64,000 bases of DNA from Candidatus Lariskella endosymbiont of Epinotia ramella (GCF_964019805.1 NZ_OZ026472.1:992001-1056000), one strand, 5' to 3'. Counted from the stretch's first letter, positions 9,761-20,100 are shown. A program made the numbers and translations. The notes: a model not told the origin generated them from the letters alone.

Positions 9761-9982
9761 TAATATGGTTTAATATGAAATAAAGGGAACAATAGTACTG
9801 TTAACCGTGCCATACTAAATAAATATAAGTTGGCAATTATAAAACTAATTTGTAACTTGTTTTAAAAAGTAAAGAATTAACGTCATACAGCATTTGTGAA
9901 TGTATCACTTCACAAAGTGATTGTAAGAATCAAATGTTGCCAATATACTAGTTGTATACACCATAAAGTTGAGCAAAGTGTT

Positions 9983-10441
9983 ATGTTCCAATGTACTTTT
10001 TGTGCAAAATTTCTGAGGCTTGTCAAATACTCTTTTATTGCTTCTCTATTATTTGCTTATGGCAAGTGCTATGGAGAAGATCTGGAATATATACAGCAGT
10101 ATATGCAGTTCTTGAGTGATCGAGATATGGTCCTCTCAAAAAATATAGCGAATGCTGATACTCCAAATTTTAAGCCTAAGGATTTATCGCGCAATAGATC
10201 CGATATCTCAAGTTTTGAGTTAAGTGTTACAGATCCTATGCATATTGCTTATGAAACTGGGACGAGATATGATTTGGAAGATGGTAAGATTATTGAACTT
10301 AAACCTAATAGCAATGCTGTGCACCTTGAACATGAAATGATGCAAAAGAATGAGAATGCTTCTGCTATGCAGGAAGCTGCAAATTTATATAGCAAGGCAC
10401 GAACATTGATGAAAATAGCAATAACTGGAGGAGTAAAGTAG
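9983..10441 (+). CDS. flgB: Flagellar basal-body rod protein FlgB, with signal-peptide-like N-terminus
   Basis: FlgB is a proximal rod subunit of the flagellar basal body. The core LSKNIANADTPNFKPKDL is the hallmark of the N-terminal rod domain, and the C-terminal helix NASAMQEAANLYSKARTLMK matches the family. It is followed four bases later by flgC and then fliE, the normal flgB-flgC-fliE order. I chose the ATG at 9983 (152 residues); the frame stays open back to a GTG at 9896 without recognisable extra domain. Unusual: before the rod domain lies a basic, hydrophobic stretch (FLRLVKYSFIASLLFAYGKCYG) that looks like a Sec signal peptide, whereas FlgB is normally exported by the flagellar type III system without one. 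Function assignment is firm; the export route is open. Confidence 0.9.
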   Translation: MFQCTFCAKFLRLVKYSFIASLLFAYGKCYGEDLEYIQQYMQFLSDRDMVLSKNIANADTPNFKPKDLSRNRSDISSFELSVTDPMHIAYETGTRYDLEDGKIIELKPNSNAVHLEHEMMQKNENASAMQEAANLYSKARTLMKIAITGGVK

Positions 10442-10445
10442 CATT

Positions 10446-10925
10446 ATGAAAGTTACTGTATTCTTATATACTTATATTGTATCGATTGCGCTGCATTGTA
10501 TTGCGTTTGGAGAGGTTGATACTTTAACTGCTGCTTCCAGAATATCTGCATCTGGTATGCACGCGCAAAGCGAAAGGCTAAAGATTATTGCTCAGAATCT
10601 TGCAAATATGGAAGTCACTGGCATTACACAGGATCAAGATCCATATAGAAGGAAGATAATATTTTTTAAGAACGAGTTCAATGAAGACGCAAAAACTGAA
10701 ATTGTGAGCGTAGAAAGGATAAGTCATGATAGTAGTGACTTCATGCTAAAATATCAGCCATCTCATCCTGCTGCAGACGAGCGTGGGTATGTCAAATATC
10801 CAAATGTTCACCTTGCTATTGAAACTGTTGATGCAAAAGAAGCTCAAAGAAGTTTTGAAGCTAATCTTAGTGCTTTTGAGATTACTAAATCAAATCAACA
10901 TAAGCTGATTGAATTGATTAAATGA
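10446..10925 (+). CDS. flgC: Flagellar basal-body rod protein FlgC, with signal-peptide-like N-terminus
   Basis: FlgC is another proximal rod subunit. The motif RLKIIAQNLANMEVTG matches the N-terminal rod signature (R...IA.NLAN..T), and the C-terminal VHLAIETVDAKEAQRSFEAN plus LSAFEITK matches the family's C-terminal helix region. Length of 159 residues is slightly above the usual 130-140, and the excess is N-terminal: MKVTVFLYTYIVSIALHCIAFG is a hydrophobic stretch with a plausible signal peptidase site, placed before the normal start region (ASRISASGMHAQ). The same oddity is in FlgB just upstream. It is co-transcribed with flgB (4 bases apart) and fliE (11 bases apart). Confidence 0.9.
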   Translation: MKVTVFLYTYIVSIALHCIAFGEVDTLTAASRISASGMHAQSERLKIIAQNLANMEVTGITQDQDPYRRKIIFFKNEFNEDAKTEIVSVERISHDSSDFMLKYQPSHPAADERGYVKYPNVHLAIETVDAKEAQRSFEANLSAFEITKSNQHKLIELIK

Positions 10926-10936
10926 TGTGAGTTTTT

Positions 10937-11359
10937 ATGAGTACAATATCAAGTGTAACGTCACACCTGCAAGCTGCAAATGCCTATAAAAAGGCTCTTG
11001 GAGCAAGTATTAAAAGCGCTGCTGGGAATTTTGGCAACAAACCAGGAAAGCTGAATTCTAATACAGTAGCTGCTATACAAAATGCTAGTGCCGCTCTGCA
11101 AATAGATAAATCAGGGCTTTCTATATCAAAATCTGTAGGTCCAGCAAGTTTTCCTGAGTTGCTCAGTCTTGCAAGAAAGGATTATATTAGCAAGTTAAAA
11201 AAAGCAGAAAGAAAAACCGTTAGCGCTATAGAAGAAAACACTTCGATAGCAGAAGTTATGGGTGCTGTTAATGAATCTGAAATTGTACTATTAAAAATGA
11301 TAGGACTGCGGGATCGTTTTATAAATGCATATCAGGAAATTCTGAAGATGCCACTTTGA
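10937..11359 (+). CDS. fliE: Flagellar hook-basal body protein FliE
   Basis: FliE links the MS ring to the rod and is needed early in rod assembly. The C-terminal end LLKMIGLRDRFINAYQEILK plus MPL is the conserved FliE ending (RdK...aYqEImrM). At 140 residues it is longer than the typical 100-110. The extra length is an N-terminal Ala/Ser/Lys-rich region. In contrast to FlgB and FlgC there is no hydrophobic N-terminus. It is the last gene of the flgB-flgC-fliE operon. Confidence 0.88.
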   Translation: MSTISSVTSHLQAANAYKKALGASIKSAAGNFGNKPGKLNSNTVAAIQNASAALQIDKSGLSISKSVGPASFPELLSLARKDYISKLKKAERKTVSAIEENTSIAEVMGAVNESEIVLLKMIGLRDRFINAYQEILKMPL

Positions 11360-11424
11360 CGTAGTATTGTAGTAAAAACAGGTAGTTATTATAAGTTAAC
11401 ATTGTAGTCTAGATTGCAAACGCG

Positions 11425-11831
11425 CACCAAAAATCTCGAAAGTGCGCATAAAATGGCGCTTGGAGCGCAAAAATAGCGCTTTAAATCCGTAAGAAAATGT
11501 TATAATAAACACAAAAAACTTACGGATTTTGTGAAAGTAGTATTTTTAAGTATCAGACAAATTATATAGTAAGTTAAGTTGAAGTTTGCGCATATATAGA
11601 TGTGTGTTACACTCAAAGGAAAAATGCCATCCTCATACAGCAAAGATTTTCCGAAAAAAGCAATAACATATGTATGCTTTGGTTCAATTCTTTAATACGC
11701 AAACCTCAACTTAATTTGCCATATATCCAAAAATTAGCGCAGAGCCAAATCCTAGGCTAGTTTTTGCACATTTAACTTCTCCACAAAAATTTATTTGCGC
11801 AAGCAAATCAATTTTTGGCGGACGTACTATA
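11425..11831 (-). repeat. Intergenic repeat family A copy (A2), split by a MITE
   Basis: A reverse-orientation copy of family A in two parts (11425-11567 and 11721-11831). It contains the perfect 11-bp hairpin aaatccgtaag / cttacggattt (11483-11493 with 11519-11529) and the second hairpin tttgcgcaagcaaa near 11800. The break falls within the segment that reads gacaaattatatatcc in the uncut copy at 60350. Confidence 0.7.
11568..11720. mobile_element. MITE-like element, copy 1 (153 bp)
   Basis: A non-coding element with terminal inverted repeats of about 23 bp (agtaagttaagttgaagttt at the left; the right end is the imperfect complement of ggcaaattaagttgaggttt), flanked by ATAT on both sides. 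A near-identical copy lies in opposite orientation at 43451-43601. No transposase with matching ends was found in the window, so the source of its mobility is unknown. Confidence 0.75.
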
Positions 11832-11970
11832 TTATCTGTGAAATAAATAAGAGTATGTTATTGAGTTATATGGGCTGCTATTATTCACTTGAGCTAAGCA
11901 AAAATGTTATTTCATATATTGAACTGGTATGGTAAAGAGTTCTGCTGCCTTTGGTATACTGATCAAGACC

Positions 11971-12140
11971 TATAGCTAACTAACCATAAAATGAGTATGA
12001 AAAACGCTATATTTTTTGGATAAATTTTATTTGTTTGCAATGCAGTAATGTCGCTATATTACAGACGAAAAGCGGATACTAAATTTATCAACAAGACAAA
12101 TGTTTAACATGCGTATTTTATGGTTAGTTAGTTAGCTATA
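11971..12140. repeat. Long inverted repeat, possible second MITE type
   Basis: Ends tatagctaactaaccataaa and the complement of tttatggttagttagttagc form terminal inverted arms of about 25 bp around about 115 bp of AT-rich non-coding DNA. It appears once in the window. The remainder of the gap 11832-12306 shows no gene. Confidence 0.5.
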
Positions 12141-12306
12141 TATCAAAGGCAAAGGCGAGGTATTATTTATCGCGCTACAATATTACCACCAAACTTAATA
12201 TAAAAGAGCGACTGCAGTAGCAAACTCAAGTAAGCCCTGCAGCAACTCAAAGCATCATCGAATGCAAAAATCAAAGCAATAAAGGATGATTAGCCGTATC
12301 TTCAAA

Positions 12307-12894
12307 TTAATAACCTAACATGTCATTATGAGCTCCTAGAGAGTCAGAAATAATATTAATCATCTCATGATAACTCATATTAGAAGAAAAATTAATATCA
12401 AAAATATAAGATGTGGTACTATTAGTTACTGTGCTATTTGAAGCAGCATCACTGCTTGAGACATTCTTTCTAATATCTTCATGACAAATATTTTTTGCAG
12501 CAATGCCTATAGCTAGTATATCGTCATATGCTGAGTCATATACTATTGAAGCACATGAAGATGTCGAACACATAAATCTTTTTGCTTCACTACCTGACTC
12601 ATTAGATGTAGCATGATATGGATTATAATGTGCATCCTCTGAATCACGAACTCCTAGATCATCCTTGTTCTGATTTTTCATGTCGTCTACAGGGCAAGTA
12701 CCATCAGCTTCAGCATTACCTGAAGTGCTGGTAGGTGCATCCTCTGAATCACGAACTCCTAAATCATCCTTGTTCTGATTTTTCATGTCGTCTGCAGGGC
12801 CAATATCAATTTTGTGTCTTTCAACAAACTTAACTGCATCGTTGTAGTATCCACTCATCTTTTTAAGATCCATAACAACTTGTCCTGGAGACAT
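12307..12894 (-). pseudogene. Unknown protein with internal 19-residue repeat, probably 5' truncated
   Basis: I do not recognise this protein (195 residues from the first ATG). It contains a repeated block, DDMKNQNKDDLGVRDSEDA, twice (about residues 35-53 and 70-88) separated by a Thr/Ser/Gly-rich spacer. The rest is acidic and Ser/Asn-rich with no membrane segment. The apparent ATG at 12894 touches the end of a truncated IS5-family element (12896), so the true start was probably removed by that insertion. The repeat is also nearly identical at DNA level, which points to recent duplication. Its acidic low-complexity composition would fit a secreted or surface protein, but there is no direct evidence. 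Confidence 0.5.
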
Positions 12895-12895
12895 T

Positions 12896-13406
12896 AGACC
12901 TCTTGCATAACCTATTTAAAGCTCAAAGTTATAGATACCAGCAAGTAAATTAAACCTTAAACCGAATCGTTTTCTTCTGTTCCTATAACGATCAGCGATA
13001 ATTTTAAATCGTTTGATCATGCCTATGACGTTTTCATTTAAAACACGTTCACTAGACAATTGACGATTTTTCTTTTTATCTTTCCTGCTTAGTGGTCGCT
13101 TTTTTGTCTTTTTCTTTGGTAACTCTGAATTATAATGCAACTTATCAATGCCTTGATAACCAGTATCTGTAAGAACTTTAATCTCAGGGTGGATGTGAAC
13201 TCCGGATTCTTTAAATAACCTGAAATCATGACGCTTGCCATTAGAAAAATTAGTGCAAATGATTTCTTTTTTCCTTTTATCCACAATAAGCTGAGTTTTT
13301 AGAGTATGTCGCCTCTTTTTTCCCGAATAAAAGTGCTTCTGTTTTTTTTAGGTCGTTCTATCGGTGTTTCAGTAGCATCAATTAACACAAGTTCGTATTC
13401 AGAATC
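12896..13406 (-). mobile_element. IS5-family element, truncated copy
   Basis: This is the same element as the 898-bp copies, with one intact end (agacctcttgcataacc at 12896) and the complete second reading frame (12916-13284 on the minus strand), including the A8 slippery run. It breaks off at 13406 after the codons for SEYELVLIDATETPIERP, where it joins IS256-type DNA. The N-terminal half of the transposase is missing, so it cannot move by itself. Confidence 0.85.
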
Positions 13407-13626
13407 ACATCTCTGCCTGCAAGGCTCTCTCCAAAATACTCTTCGTTAATTCCTTAATCAATCCATCCTGCTTCAGTACTGTCTTTAAATCCGCTCCTCC
13501 TTCTATCAGTAAGTCTATCGCTTCATTTATTTTCTTATTCTTTTCTGTCTTCATTCTAATTACCTATATTCTTTATTAATTCCAAATATAGGCTCTACTA
13601 TAATTTACACAATCTTTGATAAAGAC
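13407..13626 (-). mobile_element. IS256-family left-end fragment
   Basis: Holds an IS256-type left inverted repeat (13591-13626, reading gtctttatcaaagattgtgt on the minus strand) and the first part of a transposase (ATG at 13554, MKTEKNKKINEAIDLLIEGG onward), cut at 13407 where it joins the truncated IS5-family element. Nearly identical to 13946-14165. Confidence 0.7.
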
Positions 13627-14093
13627 TCTCTAACCTCATCAATTACATCATCTGTAACCCTACTAATTAAACTCTCACTAACTTCTGCTCCATATAATTC
13701 TTGTAATTGGATCTTGATATCAGACAAACTCATCCCCTTGGCATACAGAGATATTATCTTTTGATCTAAACCATCTATTCTTGTTTGATTCTTGGAGACA
13801 ATTACAGGTGCAAATTTACCTTCTCTATCTCGCGGAATATTTAACTCGATACTGCCATTCTCAGTAATCAAATTCTTATTATAATGACCATTCCTGCAAT
13901 TCTCAGTTTCAGACCTATCATATTTGTTATAACCTAAGTGTTCAGACATTTCTGCCTGCAAGGCTCTCTCCAAAATACTCTTCGTTAATTCCTTAATCAA
14001 TCCATCCTGCTTCAGTACTGTCTTTAAATCCGCTCCTCCTTCTATCAGTAAATCTATCGCTTCATTTATTTTCTTATTCTTTTCTGTCTTCAT
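13605..14093 (-). pseudogene. IS256-family (mutator-type) transposase, N-terminal part
   Basis: Encodes MKTEKNKKINEAIDLLIEGG through MSEHLGYNKYDR, LNIPRDREGKFAPVIV and the helix-turn-helix region ISLYAKGMSLSDIKIQLQEL, typical of IS256 transposases. It ends after DDVIDEVR because another IS256 left end has been inserted there, which adds ESLSKIV and a stop. The catalytic DDE domain (about 240 residues) is therefore absent. The intact left inverted repeat of this copy is at 14130-14165. Confidence 0.8.
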
Positions 14094-14663
14094 TCTAATT
14101 ACCTATATTCTTTATTAATTCCAAATATAGGCTCTACTATAATTTACACAATCTTTGATAAAGACTCATGGCAATTATAATAAGCATTTGATTACTGAGA
14201 ATGGTAGTATCGAGTTAAATATTCCGCGAGATAGAGAAGGTAAATTTGCACCTGTAATTGTATCCAAGAATCAAACAAGAATAGATGGTTTAGATCAAAA
14301 GATAATATCTCTGTATGCCAAGGGGATGAGTTTGTCTGATATCAAGATTCAATTACATGAATTATATGGTGCAGAAGTTAGTGAGAGTTTAATTAGTAGG
14401 GTTACAGATGATATAATTGATGAGGTTAGAATTTGGCAGAGTAGACCTCTTGAACCATTATATCCTATAGTATATTTTGATTGTTTAATAGTTAAGGTAA
14501 GGCAAGATAAACAGATAATTAATAAATCAGTATATGTTGCGCTGGGTATAGATTTACAGGGCCGGAAAGATATTTTAGGATTATGGATAAGTGAGAATGA
14601 AGGATCTAAATTCTGGCTTAGTAATTTTACTGAATTGAAGAATCGAGGATTAAAAGATATATT

Positions 14664-15561
14664 AGACCTCTTGCATAACCATATAAATTGATTAAAATCC
14701 TTGATTTTATCAAGGATAACATGAAGTTTGAAAACATCAAAGATGAATACGCAGAAGAGTTTCGCAGGCTTACTGGCATTAAACGAGGAACGTTTGAAGT
14801 TATACTAAGTATATTAAAAGAAGCTGAAGCTATTTTAAAGTCTCAAGGTGGAAAACCCAATAAATTGGCTTTAGAAGATCGATTACTCATGACGCTTGAG
14901 TACTTGCGTGAATACAGGACATATTTTCATATTTCCCGCAGTTATGGAATAAGTGAAAGTGCCTGTTATCGTAATATACGTTGGATTGAAGATACTCTAA
15001 TTAAAGATAAACGATTTTCACTACCTGGACGTAAAGCATTACTAAAAAGCGATTCTGAATACGAACTTGTGTTAATTGATGCTACTGAAACACCGATAGA
15101 ACGACCTAAAAAAAACAGAAGCACTTTTATTCGGGAAAAAAGAGGCGACATACTCTAAAAACTCAGCTTATTGTGGATAAAAGGAAAAAAGAAATCATTT
15201 GCACTAATTTTTCTAATGGCAAGCGTCATGATTTCAGGTTATTTAAAGAATCCGGAGTTCACATCCACCCTGAGATTAAAGTTCTTACAGATACTGGTTA
15301 TCAAGGCATTGATAAGTTGCATTATAATTCAGAGTTACCAAAGAAAAAGACAAAAAAGCGACCACTAAGCAGGAAAGATAAAAAGAAAAATCGTCAATTG
15401 TCTAGTGAACGTGTTTTAAATGAAAACGTCATAGGCATGATCAAACGATTTAAAATTATCGCTGATCGTTATAGGAACAGAAGAAAACGATTCGGTTTAA
15501 GGTTTAATTTACTTGCTGGTATCTATAACTTTGAGCTTTAAATAGGTTATGCAAGAGGTCT
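14664..15561 (+). mobile_element. IS5-family element, full copy 1 (898 bp)
   Basis: Terminal inverted repeats agacctcttgcataacc and ggttatgcaagaggtct. The 3-bp duplication att is present on both sides (14661-14663 and 15562-15564). Inserted in the IS256 transposase gene. Confidence 0.92.
14721..15541 (+). CDS. IS5-family transposase (two frames, -1 frameshift), copy 1
   Basis: The first frame starts at the ATG at 14721 (MKFENIKDEYAEEF, ribosome site aagga) and ends at 15158. It has the helix-turn-helix region HISRSYGISESACYRNIRW and the first catalytic Asp in VLIDATETPIERP. The second frame, ending at 15541, has HDFRLFKESG, the second Asp in VLTDTGYQGI and the Glu in NENVIGMIKRFKII. A run of eight A before C at 15108-15115 is the slip site: a -1 shift gives ERPKKQKHFYSGKKRRHTLK, the normal family sequence, and a 273-residue transposase. 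Confidence 0.88.
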
Positions 15562-16114
15562 ATTAATTGCCTGTAGTGATAACCTGACTGGTATGTCTGA
15601 AGCTATATGCGCAAGTTATCCCAAAACTGAGCATCAGCTTTGTATAGTACATCAAATTAGAAATAGCCTGAAGTATGTATCATATAAAGACAGAAAATTA
15701 TTGGCATCAGATTTAAAGCTTATTTATAGCTCTGCTACTGAAGATGAAGCGCATCTTGCCCTAGAATCTTTTGATAAGAAATGGAGTAAACGATATCCAC
15801 ATATAGCAAAATCCTGGTATAATAATTGGGAGAATCTTGTAATATTTCTGCAATATCCAGAGAGTATCCGTAAGATAATTTACACTACAAATGCTATAGA
15901 ATCGCTGAATAGTCAGTTGAGAAAAGTTACAAGAAATAAGCGTGTTTTCCCAAATGATGATTCGGTATTCAAGGTTTTATACCTAACGATTGATTATATT
16001 ACCAAAAAATGGACCATGCCTATCTCTAACTGGAATGAAGCTATGGCTCATTTTATAATCAAATTTGATGGGAGATTTTAATGGCTCTAAAAAATTTACA
16101 CAATCAATGAGAAA

Positions 16115-16669
16115 GACCCGCAAAGCGATTTTAAGATAGATTCAGTTAGTGACTTTATTAATAAGTGCGGCTTTGAAATTGGAATGAATGCATTAACATA
16201 TGCTGCATATAATGCACTAAGTTTATTTTCACCACTCAAACTTTTCACAGAAGTCTTAATAAGCTCTGCCTTGAGCGGCATTACTTGTTACAACCTATAC
16301 AATAGAATGGAAGCTAGTCAACAAAATGATGGAAAGCCAGTTGAACAATCGATATTTACAAAGTTCATATCTTATATAGCAGGCGGAACTACAGCTCTTG
16401 CTTATAATTACACGCACTCATATAAACTATCTGACGTTCATATAACCGCATTTACAATTCATGCTATCAAAACATTACAGTATGGCATAATCGCACATCA
16501 AATAACAAATGCGATTTCTGATTTATTACTACAAGAGCAGCAAACCACTAGCGAAGCAACTTTTGAAACTCACTACAAATATATACCAGAACAATTTGCT
16601 GAATTTGATATAAATGAGGAATCGAGCGTACAATCAACATCTCCTTTCATTTCAGAACCAGAACTTTGA
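16115..16669 (+). pseudogene. Unknown membrane protein, 5' truncated by IS256
   Basis: I do not recognise this protein. The frame is open from the right end of the IS256 element (16117), so the start was probably lost; the first internal ATG is at 16184 (161 residues). Hydrophobic stretches near ALSLFSPLKLFTEVLISSAL and FTKFISYIAGGTTALAYNYT suggest two or more membrane segments, and a soluble tail rich in Glu, Gln and Ser follows. A family A repeat begins about 70 bases after the stop. Its missing 5' part does not appear on the other side of the IS cluster, where the gene is on the opposite strand, so the IS cluster may have mediated a deletion or inversion. Confidence 0.5.
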
Positions 16670-16737
16670 AGAAAATCCATTAAAGTCACATGTAGCACCG
16701 CTTGTCTCTTTCTATGCTTTATGTGATTTTTCTTCAA

Positions 16738-16996
16738 AATCTGTCCGTCAAAAATTGATTTGCTGCACAAATGAATTTTTGTGTAGAAATTAAATGTACA
16801 AAAATTAGCTATTAGATATCTGCCCTGCGCTAATTTTTGGATATATTCATTACTCCTGCGCCCTGCAAACACTACTTTCACAAAATCCGTAAGTTTTTGC
16901 GCTTACTATAATATTTTCTTACGGATTTAAAGCGCTATTTTGATACTTGAGGCATCATTCTATGAGTACTTTCGAGACTTTTGGCGCACGTACTTA
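16738..16996 (+). repeat. Intergenic repeat family A copy (A3)
   Basis: A near full-length copy: ctgtccgtcaaaaattgatt at the 5' end, the aaaaattagc / gctaatttt pair, and the hairpin aaaatccgtaag / cttacggattt. The rest of the gap to 17120 shows no gene. Confidence 0.68.
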
Positions 16997-17120
16997 AGAA
17001 GCGCAACGTAAAAGGAAGTACATAAGCATCCTTAAGGAAGCCGAGCGACAAAGCAATTTGCCACCGTAACAAGCGTTTGAAGAAGAAGTTTATTCATTCA
17101 AAACAGCAACAGTGAATTCT

Positions 17121-20100
17121 TTAAGCATTGTCAAAGCTTTCACTCAAAAGCTTGAAGTTACCACCAACAGCAGTGGTATTTATTGTCAATGTCCTCTCTG
17201 TGATAAATTTAAGAAGATAATTTTGCCCCCCAGCTTTAAAACCAGTACCAGAATTTCCTTCTCCACCAAATGGGTGTGATTCAACCTGCGCTCCTGTGAC
17301 AGATCTGTTTATATAGATATTTCCAGCTTTTATTTTACTTGCTACATACTTAAAATTTCTCTCAATACGAGATTGCATTCCAAACGTTAATCCAAATCCT
17401 GTACTATTTATTTCTGCAATCACATTATCAATATCTTTTGCTTTATAAGAGATAACATGCAATATCGGACCAAAATTCTCTTCTTTTATGTCATGAATGC
17501 TTTTTATCTCTATTATGCAAGGCGCTATAAAATAGCCGTCTTTATATTCTATGTTTTCAAGATCACCACTCCACGTAGTAACTTTAAAGCCATTTTTCTT
17601 CATATACGCTACATGAGCTTCTAGAGAACTTTTAGCAGCAGCGCTAATGACAGGGCCAAGATCATTTGAGAAATCCAATGTATTACCAATCTTAATCTCC
17701 TGCAACGCACCAGAAAGCATTTTAAGTAGCGGCTCATATATCTCATCTTGCACATAAAGAACACGCAATGCAGAACATCTCTGCCCTATGCTACCAAACG
17801 CAGAGAACAATATTGCATCCACAGACTGTTCCAGTAAAGCTGAACTATCAACTATCATGGCATTTTGTCCACCAGTTTCTGCAATGAAAGATGCGATAGG
17901 TGCATTTCTAGAAGCCAACGCAACATTTATAGCACGAGCAACTTTAGTCGAACCGGTAAAACAAACTCCAGATACCCTGTTATCACTTGTCAGCTGTCTA
18001 CCTATCTGCCCTCCAGCACCAAGCAACAGATGCAAAGCTCCACTTGGTACTCCAGCAGCACGTATTAAATCGACAGTATAAAGTGCTATCAAAGATGTCA
18101 CTTCTGAAGGTTTAGCAAGCACAGTATTACCACACACTAATGCTGCAAAGATCTGCCCACAAAATATTGCTAATGGAAAGTTCCAAGGACTAATACAGAC
18201 AAATACACCTTTGGGATATAAAGCAAGTGTGTTCAACTCACCTGTATATCCATCTAATACACTCGGCTCAGACATAAGAGCTCTAGCTCTATTTGCATAA
18301 TATCTTGCAAAATCTATAGCCTCCCTCACCTCATTTATACAATCCTTTATATTCTTTCCAGCCTCTCTTATAAGCAGAGCATATAAAGTATGGCGATTAT
18401 GGTGCATCAAATCAGCAACTTTTTCCAGAATTTCCGCTCTTTTTTCAACGTGAGAAGAAGACCACTCATCAAAATATTTCTTTGCAGATTCAAGCGCATG
18501 TTCCACATCTTTGATACTAGCTCCTATCAATCTCGCTAAAACTTCCTTCGAATTAGCAGGATTCATCACAGTTATACATTTGCTATCACTATTTTCTATA
18601 ATATTCTTTTCATCTTCTACAAAATAACTTTGCCATGATTTTTGCAGCACTGAAACAAGAGTTGAAATACTAACGCCTTCTACAGACTTTCTAATAATCT
18701 CCAAATCTTGTGCAAAACCCAGATCATATCCTATAGAATTCAATCTACCGCTTGAAAATATGTTTTGCGGCCTAAGAATTTTAGGAGCAACGTTTAGTTT
18801 CTTAATTGCTGCCTTCACATGCGTTTCCATATCAGCACTTTGCGAAGAATCGTTCTTCCTATGCACTATATGTAGAAATGAGGTATTTGCTCCATTTTCA
18901 AGCAATCTTCTCATAAGATACGCCAACAAATCATGATATACACCTACAGGCGCATAAATTCTAGAAATATATCCTTGCTTCAACATAACATTATGCAAAG
19001 CGTCACCCATTCCATGCAATTTTTGAAACTCGAATTCATCCTTATCACACATATCTTGGATTGCTGCGATCGTATATGCATTATGCGTAGCAAATTGTGG
19101 ATATATCCATTGCTTATTAGCAATAATCTTCTTAGCACATGCAAGATACGATATATCTGTGAATTCTTTACATGTAAAAACAGGGTAGTCTAGTAAACCC
19201 AATTCTTGAGCATTTTTAATTTCAAAATCCCAATAAGCACCTTTAACAAGTCGCACAGGAATTCTTTTATTATATCTCTTCGCAAGCTCTATAATATAGT
19301 CTATTACTGCAAACGCACGTTTCTGATACGCCTGCACAACAAAGCCTATGCCATTATAGGCTGCAAATTCATCTTTTGAGATAAGCTTTGTTAACAGCGC
19401 TAGGTAAATATCTAACCTACTTGCCTCTTCTGCATCAAACGTTACAGCTATATTCTTCTCCGCACACTTCTTAACTATATTCTCAACTCTTGAAAATAAT
19501 TCGCTAAACACCCTCTCTCTTTGAAGCAATTCAAATCTTGGATGAAGAGCAGAAAGTTTGACAGATATACTAGGAGCACTATAACAATCTTCTCGCTTTT
19601 TATCTCCTGCTACCACATCTATTGCCATGAGATAACTTGAGTAATAATTTTCAACCTGCTCTATGTTTCTAGATGACTCACCAAGTATGTCATATGAAAC
19701 TCTTTGTCCGCTTTTTTCGTATCGTTTAGCATTTTCAACACCAGACTTTATAGAATCCCCTATAATGAAAGTATTGGCTATAGAATGGATAGCTTTTTTT
19801 AAAATTTTTGAGACAACATTCTTCCCAAATTTTCCTACTAGCTTTGCAACATCAAAATCTAATTCATTAAATTTGAGCATTTTACCAGTGATAAAAAGCC
19901 CCCAAGTAGAAGCATTCACAAATAAAGACTCACTTTTCCCTGAATGCTTCAACCAATCTTTGTTTAAGATTTTATCCACTATCAACTGCTGCGCAGTGTA
20001 TTCATCAGGAATTCTAAGCAAACTCTCTGCTATACACATCATAGCAACACCTTCTTCAGTAGAAAGCTCATATTCTTGCATAAAACTTTCTACAATACTC

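Larger units (their letters stand above)
14169..16081 (+). pseudogene. IS256-family transposase, interrupted
   Basis: The parts flanking the inserted IS5-family copy rejoin exactly: removing the IS and one copy of the att duplication gives KDILIACSDNLTG, the expected IS256 sequence. The first part has NLITENG-type sequence, the helix-turn-helix and the first catalytic Asp in YPIVYFDCLIVKVR. The second part has ACSDNLTG with the second Asp, TEHQLCIVHQIRNS, and the Glu in TTNAIESLNSQLRK, ending at 16081. The first 60 or so residues are missing, so no active transposase can be made. Confidence 0.85.
14169..16117 (+). mobile_element. IS256-family element, 5' truncated and interrupted by an IS5-family copy
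   Basis: Runs from the broken left junction at 14169 to a recognisable right inverted repeat at 16083-16117 (ggctctaaaaaatttacaca, then caatcaatgagaaagac), which mirrors the left repeat of the neighbouring copy. The IS5-family copy at 14664-15561 interrupts it. At 14169 it abuts the oppositely oriented IS256 copy, forming an imperfect head-to-head inverted arrangement. Confidence 0.8.

Noticed and set aside
9896-9982. Upstream in-frame GTG start for flgB
   Set aside because: It would add 29 residues without similarity to FlgB and without a clear ribosome site. The ATG at 9983 starts directly before the signal-like segment.
11360-12306. CRISPR-like array
   Set aside because: The repeats in this stretch are inverted and interspersed, without regular spacers of equal length.
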